Origin: Candidatus Eisenbergiella merdavium
GTDB lineage: Bacteria > Bacillota > Clostridia > Lachnospirales > Lachnospiraceae
DNA length: 64,000 nt
Direction: 5' to 3'
Assembly: GCA_019119595.1 (NCBI GenBank)
Contig: DWWS01000036.1
Location: 18,571 to 82,570, forward strand
In this document: piece after piece, positions 15,071-23,655 of the stretch
Numbering within the stretch: the first letter of the stretch is position 1
Layout of the letters: every line of letters starts with the position of its first letter
Made by a program: the position numbers and the translations under genes
Notes under the pieces: model-generated
Database searches by the model: none
Told to the model about the DNA's origin: nothing
The model's input: the letters and a program-made list of their open reading frames with translations, nothing else

Positions 15071-15793
15071 TCATTCGTAAATTGTCTTACAGATTATGCG
15101 GTCCTGTTCCACATAAGCCGCCTGCGGCCGTATTCTGACTCCGTCGGACGGCGCGCCGCCGTCCCCGTCAGGCAGCAGCCTGATCCTGGAAAGGAGCGGC
15201 CCCAAAAGACCAGCCTCCTCTTTTTCCTGCGTAAAATATTTGAAATCCCCGATCTTTAATTTTTGCGGGGTCATTTCAAGCGCTGCGATAAAGCTTCCCG
15301 CCCTTCCGTCTCCGCCGCTTATGGCTGTCCCGCGAAGGGCGCCGAGAACGACGATGCTTCCAGAGGAGATCACACATGCGCCGGGGTTCACATCGCCGAC
15401 GATGACAATGCTTCCGGAGGATTCCAGAATCTGCCCTCTTTTCAGCGTTCCCCGGTAAAAGCGGCCCGTATTCTCCCTGTCGGCAAAACGGCGGAAGGCT
15501 GCTTCCACCGTGCGGGCGTAAATCCCGCCGTCCTCCTCTTCCTTCCCGATCAGGCAGGTCACCTCAAGAGAAGAATTTTCTGAGATAATCTTCACCAGGC
15601 TGTTTTCCTGAGCGGTTGTCAGAAGACGTCCCTCAAAGGAAAGTGCCACGGAGGCGTCCTGAAAGAAGGCCGCCGATCTGCGGAATTTTTCCGCCACCAT
15701 CTCCTTCAACGTATCAAAATCCATCTCCTCATCCAGATACAGACGGATTCCATTCTGAAAGCGTTTGATCACTACTGCATCTTTTCCGGTCAT
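15071..15793 (-). CDS. minC: Septum inhibitor MinC
   Basis: 240 residues from the ATG at 15793, directly after the PBP2 stop; the longer frame upstream only shadows the PBP2 gene. The N-terminal part binds FtsZ and is poorly conserved. The C-terminal right-handed beta-helix is clear: RGTLKRGQILESSGSIVIVG, GACVISSGSIVVLGALRGTA, and the MinD-contact segment after it. It blocks Z-ring assembly away from mid-cell. GGGAGG lies about 13 bases before the ATG, slightly long spacing. Confidence 0.92.
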   Translation of the reverse strand: MTGKDAVVIKRFQNGIRLYLDEEMDFDTLKEMVAEKFRRSAAFFQDASVALSFEGRLLTTAQENSLVKIISENSSLEVTCLIGKEEEDGGIYARTVEAAFRRFADRENTGRFYRGTLKRGQILESSGSIVIVGDVNPGACVISSGSIVVLGALRGTAISGGDGRAGSFIAALEMTPQKLKIGDFKYFTQEKEEAGLLGPLLSRIRLLPDGDGGAPSDGVRIRPQAAYVEQDRIICKTIYE

Positions 15794-15800
15794 TGTTGTA

Positions 15801-18662
15801 TTAATCGCCTCCCGAAGCTTCCATGATATTGGCGTTTCCTGTAATGATCTCATCCTCCTCATCCAGATCAAAGTAGTAACGGAATACCTTTGCGCCGACC
15901 TGAGCGGAATAGCCGGAGGAATAGCCGTTTCCGATCCTGACCGCGATAGCGATCTCCGGATCGTCATAGGGGGCATAGCCCACAAACAGCGCGTGGTTCG
16001 GCACCAGGCTCGTCACCTCTGCCGTTCCTGTTTTTCCGGCGGTTTCCATCTCAAAATCGCTGAAATAGCTCGAATTTTCCGTCACTCCATGCATCCCCTC
16101 ATGAATGGCGTTCCAGTAGGAGGTGGGCATCTCTATGGTATTTCTCACCTCGGGTGTATAATCCTCAAGCAGATTGCCGGCATGATCCGTTACCTTGTCA
16201 AGAAGGCTCAGATTGTAGCAGGTTCCGCTGTTCGCGACCGTAGCGATGTAACGGGCAAGTCCCACTGTGGTATAGTTGTGATTGCCCTGTCCGATTGCGG
16301 AGGGAACCGCGTTATCCGTGGAAAACTGCGGCGAGGATTCTTCTATCTCAATGCCCGACTTTTCCGTCAGGCCGTAAAGCTCCGCATAGGTACGCATTTT
16401 CTCATTGGCAAGGTCTGAATTAAAGGTCCCGTCCGTTCCCGTTCCCATCCGGTAAGACATTTCATAAAAGAAAGAGTTACAGGAATTGGTGATCGCCTCC
16501 GAAATATTCAGACTGCCATGGGCGCCGGGATAGATCCAGCAGCGGAAGTTTCTGTCGCTGAAGCGGGTGAAAATACCCGTACAGTTCACTTCCTCCGTAA
16601 GATCCGTTACCCCTTCCATGAGAAGGGTAGTCGCAACTACAGGCTTATAGGTGGAGCCGGGCGCCGAACGCATCTGTGTGGCATAATCCCAGAGCGGGTT
16701 GGACAGATCGCTCTGCAGGCCGGAATAATAAGCCGCATCGATTCCGTTTGCCAGGCGGTTGTTGTCATAGCTGGGATAGCTGACCAGAGCCAGCACCTCA
16801 CCGGAATTGGGATCCACCACCACGCAGGAACCGGAATAGGGATTCAGGGCAAGCTGGGCCGGTGTGATCTGCAGCTCGGAAATCAGCTCCTTCATAAAAT
16901 CATAGGAGGAAACCGATCCGGAAGCAAGCGCCGCTTCTTCCTCCTCCGTCACAGATACCAGCTTCTGCTCGATCAGGATCATACAGACCTGTCTGCCGGT
17001 TATGGCGTTACCTCGGATCATAAAGCGGTACATTTCCTTATAAAAGGTTTTGCTGTCAAGCTTCCGGACGATGAAATCCACCAGCCGGTCGAACACCTCC
17101 GAGGAATCCGCATAGCTTTCCTCCATATCAAGCTCCGTCACGTCGATCCAGTTCTGCGCGATCGCATATTCCAGAAATTCACTCAGGGAAAGACTCTCAT
17201 CGGATGCCCACTGCTGATAGACCGGATCCTGGGAATCAACAGTAAGCACACCGCTTCCATCGATCAGAAGGTCGTTCACGATATAGCTTTCATAGGTCTG
17301 AAATTCCGCATCAAGCTGGTCGTAGGGAGTACGGTCCGTATAAAGCTCCTGCTGAAGCCAGCTCAGCACACGCTCTCTCCAGGAAAGAAACGCCTGATAG
17401 ACCTCCTTCTCATACTCTCCCGCGTCCTCAAGCGCAAGATGCTCCATGTCGATCACGTTGTTGTTGAACAGCGCAAAATATACATCGTCAATTGGGATGA
17501 TGATATCCGACGCCCGTCCCGTGGAATTATATACCTTCACATTCCTGATCTTATCCAGCAGGATGCCGGCGATACTCTCCTCCAGAATGTTGTAGACCGC
17601 CTCCTGCAGATCCGCGTCCAGGGTAAGGTAAACATTTCCTCCCGCAACGGACTCCACTCTGCCCTCCGAATAGATCTCCTTTCCCAGATTGTCCACGTAG
17701 ATGATCTCGCTGCCCTTTTCTCCCTGCAGCCAGGTCTCCATCACGCTTTCAATGCCGGATTTTCCGACCGTATCGTTCATCTCATACCGGTTTTCCCCGG
17801 AGCCGTCGTCCGTCTGCTCGTTCAGGCTCGTAAGCTCCTCCGAGGAGATCTTTCCGGTGTAGCCGATGATATGGGAAAAATAGGTGCCGTTCACATAACG
17901 GCGGATGGTATCCTCCGCGATATCAATTCCCGTGAGCGATTCCTTGTTCTCCTCGATGGCCGCAACCGTTCTTTCGCTCACATCCGTAGCGATCGTGGTC
18001 GGGATATATTTCTGATAGCTGTTCGCCCGCATCGCATAGCGGACGGTGACGAGCTTGAGAACCTCCTCCTTCGTATAGCCCTGCCCCGGAACAAAGGTAC
18101 TGCTGTCGTCCGGATCCGTGCGCTCTCCGATCCCGTAGCTCCTGCATAAAAAATCAACCAAATCCTGAGCGCTGGAATTCTTCTCCTTCTCATCCATATC
18201 GTCAAAGGACTGATAACCGTATACGTCCGCCAGGAAGCGGTTCAGGCTTGTCCCGCTGACGCTGAAGGCATAGTTTCCGTCCTCGTCCAGATAAACGTTG
18301 AAATCGCTCACCGGCTCGTCGCCGTTTTCCTCCAGGATGCGGAACACCTCAAGGAGGGTCGCGTTCATGTTCGCGTTCTTGTTGGTGCTCTCATATACAT
18401 CCTCAATGGTCACGGAATAAGCCAGATCGTTGTAGGCAAGAAGCTTTCCGTTCCGGTCATAGATGTTTCCCCGGGAGCTGGCGATGGAGCGTTCTCTCCT
18501 GATCTGCAGGGAAAACTCGCTCTGATAGGTCTCGCCGTTTACGATCTGAAGCTCAAAGACCCGCTGGATCAGGACGACGGCCATCACGATGAAAAGGATC
18601 GTGATCACCGAGGTCCGGGAGGTTATGAAATTGACAACGCTGTCACGTATTTTTTCTAACAA
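15801..18662 (-). CDS. mrdA: Class B penicillin-binding protein 2 (elongation transpeptidase)
   Basis: 953 residues, clearly longer than the 600-720 usual for the family. One N-terminal membrane anchor (about 18-37) leads into the pedestal domain (SSRGNIYDRNGKLLAYN). The transpeptidase motifs are GSTYKPV (SxxK, near residue 667), SCN (SxN, near 727) and KTGT (near 876). The extra length lies in the central region, roughly residues 370-580. It cross-links peptidoglycan during elongation together with RodA and MreBCD. The start is a TTG preceded by AAGGAA. It sits between mreD and minC. Confidence 0.93.
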   Translation of the reverse strand: MLEKIRDSVVNFITSRTSVITILFIVMAVVLIQRVFELQIVNGETYQSEFSLQIRRERSIASSRGNIYDRNGKLLAYNDLAYSVTIEDVYESTNKNANMNATLLEVFRILEENGDEPVSDFNVYLDEDGNYAFSVSGTSLNRFLADVYGYQSFDDMDEKEKNSSAQDLVDFLCRSYGIGERTDPDDSSTFVPGQGYTKEEVLKLVTVRYAMRANSYQKYIPTTIATDVSERTVAAIEENKESLTGIDIAEDTIRRYVNGTYFSHIIGYTGKISSEELTSLNEQTDDGSGENRYEMNDTVGKSGIESVMETWLQGEKGSEIIYVDNLGKEIYSEGRVESVAGGNVYLTLDADLQEAVYNILEESIAGILLDKIRNVKVYNSTGRASDIIIPIDDVYFALFNNNVIDMEHLALEDAGEYEKEVYQAFLSWRERVLSWLQQELYTDRTPYDQLDAEFQTYESYIVNDLLIDGSGVLTVDSQDPVYQQWASDESLSLSEFLEYAIAQNWIDVTELDMEESYADSSEVFDRLVDFIVRKLDSKTFYKEMYRFMIRGNAITGRQVCMILIEQKLVSVTEEEEAALASGSVSSYDFMKELISELQITPAQLALNPYSGSCVVVDPNSGEVLALVSYPSYDNNRLANGIDAAYYSGLQSDLSNPLWDYATQMRSAPGSTYKPVVATTLLMEGVTDLTEEVNCTGIFTRFSDRNFRCWIYPGAHGSLNISEAITNSCNSFFYEMSYRMGTGTDGTFNSDLANEKMRTYAELYGLTEKSGIEIEESSPQFSTDNAVPSAIGQGNHNYTTVGLARYIATVANSGTCYNLSLLDKVTDHAGNLLEDYTPEVRNTIEMPTSYWNAIHEGMHGVTENSSYFSDFEMETAGKTGTAEVTSLVPNHALFVGYAPYDDPEIAIAVRIGNGYSSGYSAQVGAKVFRYYFDLDEEDEIITGNANIMEASGGD

Positions 18663-18665
18663 ATT

Positions 18666-19175
18666 CTATTCCTTACTTCCTTTCTCATGCGCTTCCAGCC
18701 TTTTATGTATCAGAAGAAGCAGGGGATAAACCGCAAAAGCGATCACGATCGTATATACCGCCTCCGGCAGGATAATGCGAAGTACATAAAAGCCGGCGTC
18801 CAGTCTGCTTCTTAAAAGGAACAGCAGACAGTAGCACAGAAAACCGTATCCCAGATCGCTTCCTAAAATCAATATCAACGGCAGTTTTATGTCCTCGGGA
18901 TAGAAGACCCGCTGGAACATGCCGTTGATATATCCTGTTATCATATAAAGCAGTGCATAAAAGCCGATCACGTCCCCGCCGAAAATGTCCACCAGCAGGC
19001 CGCAGAAAAAGCCTGTCACAAGGCCGCACAGCTCGCCGTTCATAAAGCCGCAGGAGGCGACGAAGATGATCAGCAGGTTCGGCATGATCCCGCCGAAGGA
19101 AACGGCAGGCAGCACGGACGCCTGGAGCAGATAGCACAGCAGAAGCAGGAGTGCCAAAACAAGATATTTCTTCAC
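18666..19175 (-). CDS. mreD: Rod shape-determining protein MreD
   Basis: 169 residues, almost entirely five or six membrane helices, with the MreD pattern PNLLIIFVASCGFMNGELCG near residues 33-52. It is part of the elongasome and bridges MreB filaments to MreC and the PBP2-RodA synthase. The start is a GTG. It lies 21 bp after mreC and 3 bp before the PBP2 gene. Confidence 0.92.
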   Translation of the reverse strand: MKKYLVLALLLLLCYLLQASVLPAVSFGGIMPNLLIIFVASCGFMNGELCGLVTGFFCGLLVDIFGGDVIGFYALLYMITGYINGMFQRVFYPEDIKLPLILILGSDLGYGFLCYCLLFLLRSRLDAGFYVLRIILPEAVYTIVIAFAVYPLLLLIHKRLEAHEKGSKE

Positions 19176-19196
19176 CTTCTTATCCGCACCGCCTTT

Positions 19197-20075
19197 CTAT
19201 TCTTCATCCGGGATCTGCTGCTTCGTTTCCAGGATCACCAGAACCTCCTGCAGATGCTGAAAATCCACGGCAGGCGTGACCGTGCCGAATTTGGTCATAT
19301 TGTTGGCGGCGGTCTCGATGGAGCTGATATATCCGATCGGGATTCCGGGAAGATACTTGCTGCTTATGTTGGAGGTCACCACCTTGTCTCCCGTCTGCAC
19401 CTGATCGTCCCGGTCGGACAGCTGCTCGAAGCTGATCACGCCGTCGTTCATGACGGCCTGAAGATCCCCGGAGACCAGCAGATTGGAAGAGGTTGTAAGT
19501 ACGGTCCCATATACGTTGGAATTATCCGCAATGATGGAAAGCACGCGCGCATAGTTGGAGCCCACGCTCACAACCCGCCCCACCAGCCCTCCTCCGGCAA
19601 TCACGTTCATATCAACCCGGATCCCGTCCTCGGAGCCCTTATCAATGGTAAAGGAATAAAACCAGTTGGTGGCATCGCTCGCAATGACCCGCGCGCCCGT
19701 TTTTTCATAATCCGAGGTCACTTCATCGATATCGTAAAGCTCCCTCAGCTTCTCCAGCTCATAGCGGTCCTGCTGGAGCTGGGCGTTTTCCATGGTAAGG
19801 TTCGCGATCTCCTCCTGCAGGCGCTCATTTTCATCCAGAGCCTCCTGCAGCCTTCCCATTTCCTCCGCCCGGTCGTAAAGATATCCTCCCACAGACGCGA
19901 TCCCCTCCTGAAAGGGAACCACCACGTATCCGGCGACCGTCCGCAGCGGCCCTTCAAACAGATCTGTCCGGAAGGTAATGATCATCAGAAGCACACACAG
20001 CCCCGCCAGGATCATCAGCAGATACTTTCCGGGGAGCGTGAACCTGTTTTTCTTTTTTTTGACTACAGGACTCAT
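19197..20075 (-). CDS. mreC: Rod shape-determining protein MreC
   Basis: 292 residues. A basic cytoplasmic N-terminus and one membrane helix (about 15-33) are followed by a coiled coil (about 68-110; EALDENERLQEEIANL) and the two beta-barrel domains (MNVIAGGGLVGRVVSVG, then IPIGYISSIE). It forms extracellular scaffolds that activate PBP2-RodA. The start overlaps the mreB stop as ATGA, which couples their translation. Confidence 0.95.
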   Translation of the reverse strand: MSPVVKKKKNRFTLPGKYLLMILAGLCVLLMIITFRTDLFEGPLRTVAGYVVVPFQEGIASVGGYLYDRAEEMGRLQEALDENERLQEEIANLTMENAQLQQDRYELEKLRELYDIDEVTSDYEKTGARVIASDATNWFYSFTIDKGSEDGIRVDMNVIAGGGLVGRVVSVGSNYARVLSIIADNSNVYGTVLTTSSNLLVSGDLQAVMNDGVISFEQLSDRDDQVQTGDKVVTSNISSKYLPGIPIGYISSIETAANNMTKFGTVTPAVDFQHLQEVLVILETKQQIPDEE

Positions 20076-21082
20076 TTACCCATCCCTTCGATCGCATAGG
20101 CAACCGACTTGTAATTGTCGTCATTCAGGATCTTGGCAAGCCCAAGGACCACGCTCTCCACCGGGCGCTCCGCCACGTTCACCTTCAGGCCCGTGCTGTT
20201 TTTCAGCTTATCCGCCAGATGGCTGATCTGGGAGGCTCCTCCCGTCAGATAGATGCCGTGGCGGTAAATATCCGCGCCAAGCTCCGGGGGCGTGCGCTCC
20301 AGGATCAGCTTCACGCAGTCGATGATCGCGTTAAAGTGCTCCTCCAGACAGGAAACCACCAGGTCGGAGGGAATCTCTCTCTCCACGGGAAGCCCGGTCA
20401 CGATATCGCGTCCGAACACCTGCGCTCCCGTTCCGGCCTCCTCCAGCCCGGCAAGGGACTTCTTGATCCCCTCCGCCGTCTTGCCCCCGATCAGCAGACC
20501 GTATTCCTTGCGGACCGCGCCGCGGATGGCTTCGTCAAACTTCAGTCCGCCCGTCTTGATCAGACGGCTTAAGACGATCCCTCCAAGGGAAAGGATGGAA
20601 ACCTCCGTGGTGTCATGGCCCACGTTTACCACCAGAACGCCCTGGGAATTCTTCACATCGATATCCAGGCCGAGGCCGTCAGCCACAGCCTTTTCCACCA
20701 CCATGATCTTCTTCGCCTTCACATTGGCGTCCTTGATCAGGTCGTAGAAGGCCCTCTTCTCCACTTCGGTGATATCGGTGGGAACGGCAATGTAATAATC
20801 GGCGGGCTTCACATTTCCCTTGGAAATATCCGTGATAAAAAACCGGATCAGCGTTTCCATGTTTCTGATATCGGCGATCACGCCGTTGCACAGAGGATAG
20901 GAAATCTGAATGTTTCCCGGCGCCTTTTCATACATCTCATAGGCGGAATCCCCGTAGGCAAAGATATTCTTCTTATTCTGGATCGCGATCATGTTCTTTT
21001 CGATCATGATGTGATCGTCCGCCGCGCTGTAAATCTTGATATTGCTCGTACCCAGATCGATTCCAAAAGCATTCGTAGACAA
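20072..21082 (-). CDS. mreB: Actin-like rod shape protein MreB
   Basis: 336 residues of the actin/Hsp70 ATPase fold: phosphate-1 loop FGIDLGTSNIK, phosphate-2 region VVNVGHDTTEVSIL, and adenosine motif YLTGGASQI. It polymerises into membrane filaments that orient wall synthesis. The start is a TTG eight bases after AAGGAG; no in-frame ATG gives a full N-terminus. It differs from the commonest MreB in the phosphate-2 loop (GHDTTE where many have GGGTTE), so an Mbl/MreBH-type paralog elsewhere in the genome is possible. Confidence 0.93.
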   Translation of the reverse strand: MSTNAFGIDLGTSNIKIYSAADDHIMIEKNMIAIQNKKNIFAYGDSAYEMYEKAPGNIQISYPLCNGVIADIRNMETLIRFFITDISKGNVKPADYYIAVPTDITEVEKRAFYDLIKDANVKAKKIMVVEKAVADGLGLDIDVKNSQGVLVVNVGHDTTEVSILSLGGIVLSRLIKTGGLKFDEAIRGAVRKEYGLLIGGKTAEGIKKSLAGLEEAGTGAQVFGRDIVTGLPVEREIPSDLVVSCLEEHFNAIIDCVKLILERTPPELGADIYRHGIYLTGGASQISHLADKLKNSTGLKVNVAERPVESVVLGLAKILNDDNYKSVAYAIEGMGK

Positions 21083-21098
21083 AATGATTTCTCCTTCC

Positions 21099-21797
21099 TT
21101 ATTTCAGCAGGCCGGCTTCCTTAAAGCTGACATAGCAGCCGTCCCCCACGATGATGTGGTCCAGGAGGGGAAGCTGCATCATGCTGCAGAGTCCGGCCAG
21201 ATGCTCCGTAATTTCAATATCCTGTCTGCTGGGTGCCGCATCACCGCTGGGGTGATTGTGGATCAGCAGGATATGTACCGCATGGTATTCCAGCGCCACC
21301 AGAAAGACCTCCCGGGGCGACACCAGAGAACAGTTCACCGTTCCCCTGGACAGCACCCGGTCGCAGATCAGACGGTTTTTGTTGTCGGTCATCGCAAGGA
21401 TCACCTCCTCCGTCTGCAGATACCGCATGCGCTCCATGTAATAGTCTGCCACGGTTTCCGGTCTCGTAAACTGAAGGCGATCCCGCCTGTCCGCCATGGA
21501 AAGCCTGCGGGAAAGCTCGATGAGACACTTGATCTTCACCGCCTTCACCTGGCCGATCCCGCTGACCCTGCACAGGTCGGAAACGGACAGATAGCGCAGT
21601 CCGAGAAGCCCTCTCTCCTGTCCCTTGGGAAGGGCGAGCACCTCCTTCGCAAGCTGCAGGGAATCCATCGTCTTCGTTCCCGTGCGGATGATGATCGCCA
21701 AAAGCTCCGCCTCCGTAAGGGATTCCGGCCCGTTTGCCAGGAATTTCTCATAGGGCTTCATCTCATAGCATGGTTGTTTTTCCTTCGTTTGATTCAT
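21099..21797 (-). CDS. radC: RadC family JAB-domain protein
   Basis: 232 residues. N-terminal helix-hairpin-helix repeats (SVSDLCRVSGIGQVKAVKI, about 70-90) precede a JAB/MPN metalloprotease-like domain with the metal-binding HNHPSGDAAPS near residue 178. Despite its name, the RadC family has no proven role in repair of radiation damage; the biochemical function is unsettled. The start has AGAGG. Its position directly before mreB is a widely conserved Firmicute arrangement. Confidence 0.92.
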   Translation of the reverse strand: MNQTKEKQPCYEMKPYEKFLANGPESLTEAELLAIIIRTGTKTMDSLQLAKEVLALPKGQERGLLGLRYLSVSDLCRVSGIGQVKAVKIKCLIELSRRLSMADRRDRLQFTRPETVADYYMERMRYLQTEEVILAMTDNKNRLICDRVLSRGTVNCSLVSPREVFLVALEYHAVHILLIHNHPSGDAAPSRQDIEITEHLAGLCSMMQLPLLDHIIVGDGCYVSFKEAGLLK

Positions 21798-21892
21798 CTT
21801 GCCTCTTTTCTTCCACGCTTCCGAACGCTTATAAAAAAGGCTGGCAGACCGGAAGGAAATGGCGGCTTTTTACGCCCCTTCCGCCCGTTCCC

Positions 21893-22141
21893 TTACAGGA
21901 GGCGGTAAACGATCAGCGAAACAACGATCCCCAGAATGCTCGCGATCGTGATCTTAATGGTCAGCGCAAAGGTGATGGTCAGGATCCCAAGATCCAGGAC
22001 CATCGGGCTGGTCAGTCCAAAGGTCTGTCCGAAATTCAGGATGCTTGAAGGAAAAAGATTCCCGATAAAGCCGCCGAGAACCACTCCCGCAAGCACCAGA
22101 AGCAGACAGGTCCATCCGTTTTTGCTCTTCATTTTCTTCAT
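21893..22141 (-). CDS. DUF4321 small membrane protein
   Basis: 82 residues with two predicted membrane helices (about 11-29 and 47-80) and a short loop containing PSSILNFGQTFG, the pattern of the uncharacterised DUF4321 family in Clostridia. AAGGAT precedes the ATG. It is the first gene after the promoter at 22173-22201 and so appears to lead the cell-shape operon. Its role is unknown; a link to elongation is only suggested by position. Confidence 0.82.
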   Translation of the reverse strand: MKKMKSKNGWTCLLLVLAGVVLGGFIGNLFPSSILNFGQTFGLTSPMVLDLGILTITFALTIKITIASILGIVVSLIVYRLL

Positions 22142-22172
22142 CCGTTTATCCTTGCAGGTTTTGCCAATACTT

Positions 22173-22201
22173 ATATTAACATACTTCCAAATCCGTGTAT
22201 A
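22173..22201 (-). promoter_or_regulatory. Promoter of the radC-mreBCD-minCDE-rodA operon
   Basis: Minus-strand TATACA (22196-22201), a 17-bp spacer and TAATAT (22173-22178) with a TG extended -10 (TGTTAATAT), about 32 bp upstream of the DUF4321 ATG. All downstream genes to 11390 run in the same direction with small gaps, so this could drive the whole block. Confidence 0.6.
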
Positions 22202-22253
22202 GAAGCGAATGGGAAAAATTTCGCTGGAAACCTCGCTCCATTCGGCAGCCTTC

Positions 22254-23573
22254 TCAGAAAAGCGACACCGTTTTCGCGTCCACGCAGCGCTGCAGCGCCT
22301 TCAGGATGCCAAACTTGGCATGAGGCCAGGTGAGCCCGCCCTGGAAGTAAACCGCATAGGGCGGCTTCAGGGGTCCGTCCGCCGAAAGCTCGATGGAGGA
22401 GCCGGAAACGAAGGCGCCCGCCGCCATGATCACCTGGCTGTCATAGCCCGGCATATCCCAGGGCTCGGGCACCACGAAACTGTCCACTGGAGCCGCCGCC
22501 TGGATTCCCTCGCAGAAGGCGATGAGGCCTTTTGGGTCGTTGAAGGTGACGGCCTGGATGATGTCGTGGCGGCTTTCTGAGCCGTTTGGCACCACGGGAA
22601 GGCCAAGCCGTTCAAACAGGTTCGCCGCGAAGATGGCTCCCTTTAACGCCCCTGCCGTCACGGTGGGGGCCAGGAAAAAGCCCTGGTAAAACTGGGGCAG
22701 GATGCCAAGGGAGGCGCCCACCTCCTTGCCCAGGCCCGGAGAGGTCAGGCGGCGCGCCGCGTTCTCCACGCAGTCCTTCCGTCCCGCGATATAGCCGCCG
22801 ATGGGCGCAAGCCCGCCGCCCGGATTCTTGATCAGGGAGCCCACGCACATATCCGCTCCCACGTCCGTGGGTTCGATCCGCTCCACGAATTCCCCGTAGC
22901 AGTTATCCACCATGCAGATCACGTCCGGCCGGATGCCCTTGATAAAGGAGATCAGCTCTCCGATGGCAGAAACGGAAAGGGTGGGCCTGGTCTGATAGCC
23001 CTTGGAGCGCTGGATGGTGACCAGCTTCGTTTTTTCGTTCAGGGCGCTGCGGATCCCCTCATAGTCAAATCCGCCGTCCGCAAGCAGATCCACCTGCCGG
23101 TAGCTGATCCCGTATTCCTTCAGGGAACCGACAGAATCCCGGATGCCGATCACCTCCTCCAGGGTATCATAGGGCTTTCCCACGGGAGAAAGCAGCTCAT
23201 CCCCGGGCCTTAAATTCGACATGAGAGCCAGGGCCAGCGCATGGGTGCCGCAGGTGATCTGGGGCCGTACCAGAGCGTCCTCCGTATGAAAAACAGAGGC
23301 GTAGACCGCCTCCAGCGTATCTCTTCCCAGATCGTTGTAGCCGTAACCCGTTGTTCCAAGCAGGCATGCCTCACTCACCCGGTTGTCCTGCATGGCCTTC
23401 AAAACTTTCATCTGATTGTATTCCGCCGTCTCATCTATCTTTTTAAACCGCTCCTCCAGAGAGCCGAGCACCTGTTCTCCAAAGGCGCAGACCTGGGCCG
23501 AGATTCCCATGGTCCGGTAAAAATCCGTGATGGAGGGCTCCTTCGTCCCTTTATCCTGTATCGTTTCCGTCAT
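22254..23573 (-). CDS. Methionine gamma-lyase family PLP protein
   Basis: 439 residues of the fold-type I PLP family long annotated as aluminium-resistance protein and now as methionine gamma-lyase family. CGTHALALAL is the phosphate-binding turn region, MVDNCYGEFVE holds the PLP-contacting Asp, and MCVGSLIKNPGGGLAP supplies the Schiff-base lysine. Substrate is unknown; carbon-sulfur lyase activity is inferred from the fold. In Firmicutes this gene often neighbours miaA or glutamine synthetase genes, and here it follows miaA by 82 bp. Confidence 0.88.
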   Translation of the reverse strand: MTETIQDKGTKEPSITDFYRTMGISAQVCAFGEQVLGSLEERFKKIDETAEYNQMKVLKAMQDNRVSEACLLGTTGYGYNDLGRDTLEAVYASVFHTEDALVRPQITCGTHALALALMSNLRPGDELLSPVGKPYDTLEEVIGIRDSVGSLKEYGISYRQVDLLADGGFDYEGIRSALNEKTKLVTIQRSKGYQTRPTLSVSAIGELISFIKGIRPDVICMVDNCYGEFVERIEPTDVGADMCVGSLIKNPGGGLAPIGGYIAGRKDCVENAARRLTSPGLGKEVGASLGILPQFYQGFFLAPTVTAGALKGAIFAANLFERLGLPVVPNGSESRHDIIQAVTFNDPKGLIAFCEGIQAAAPVDSFVVPEPWDMPGYDSQVIMAAGAFVSGSSIELSADGPLKPPYAVYFQGGLTWPHAKFGILKALQRCVDAKTVSLF

Positions 23574-23655
23574 AACCGTTCCTTTCTTTACGCAGAACCT
23601 TTTCTCATTTTTTTCGCAGCCTTTCTTTCTCAGGCTGTTTTTCGCGGGCTGTTTT

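Noticed and set aside
16518..18149. A 543-codon plus-strand frame opposite the PBP2 gene
   Set aside because: Antisense shadow; no start signal and no recognisable domain.
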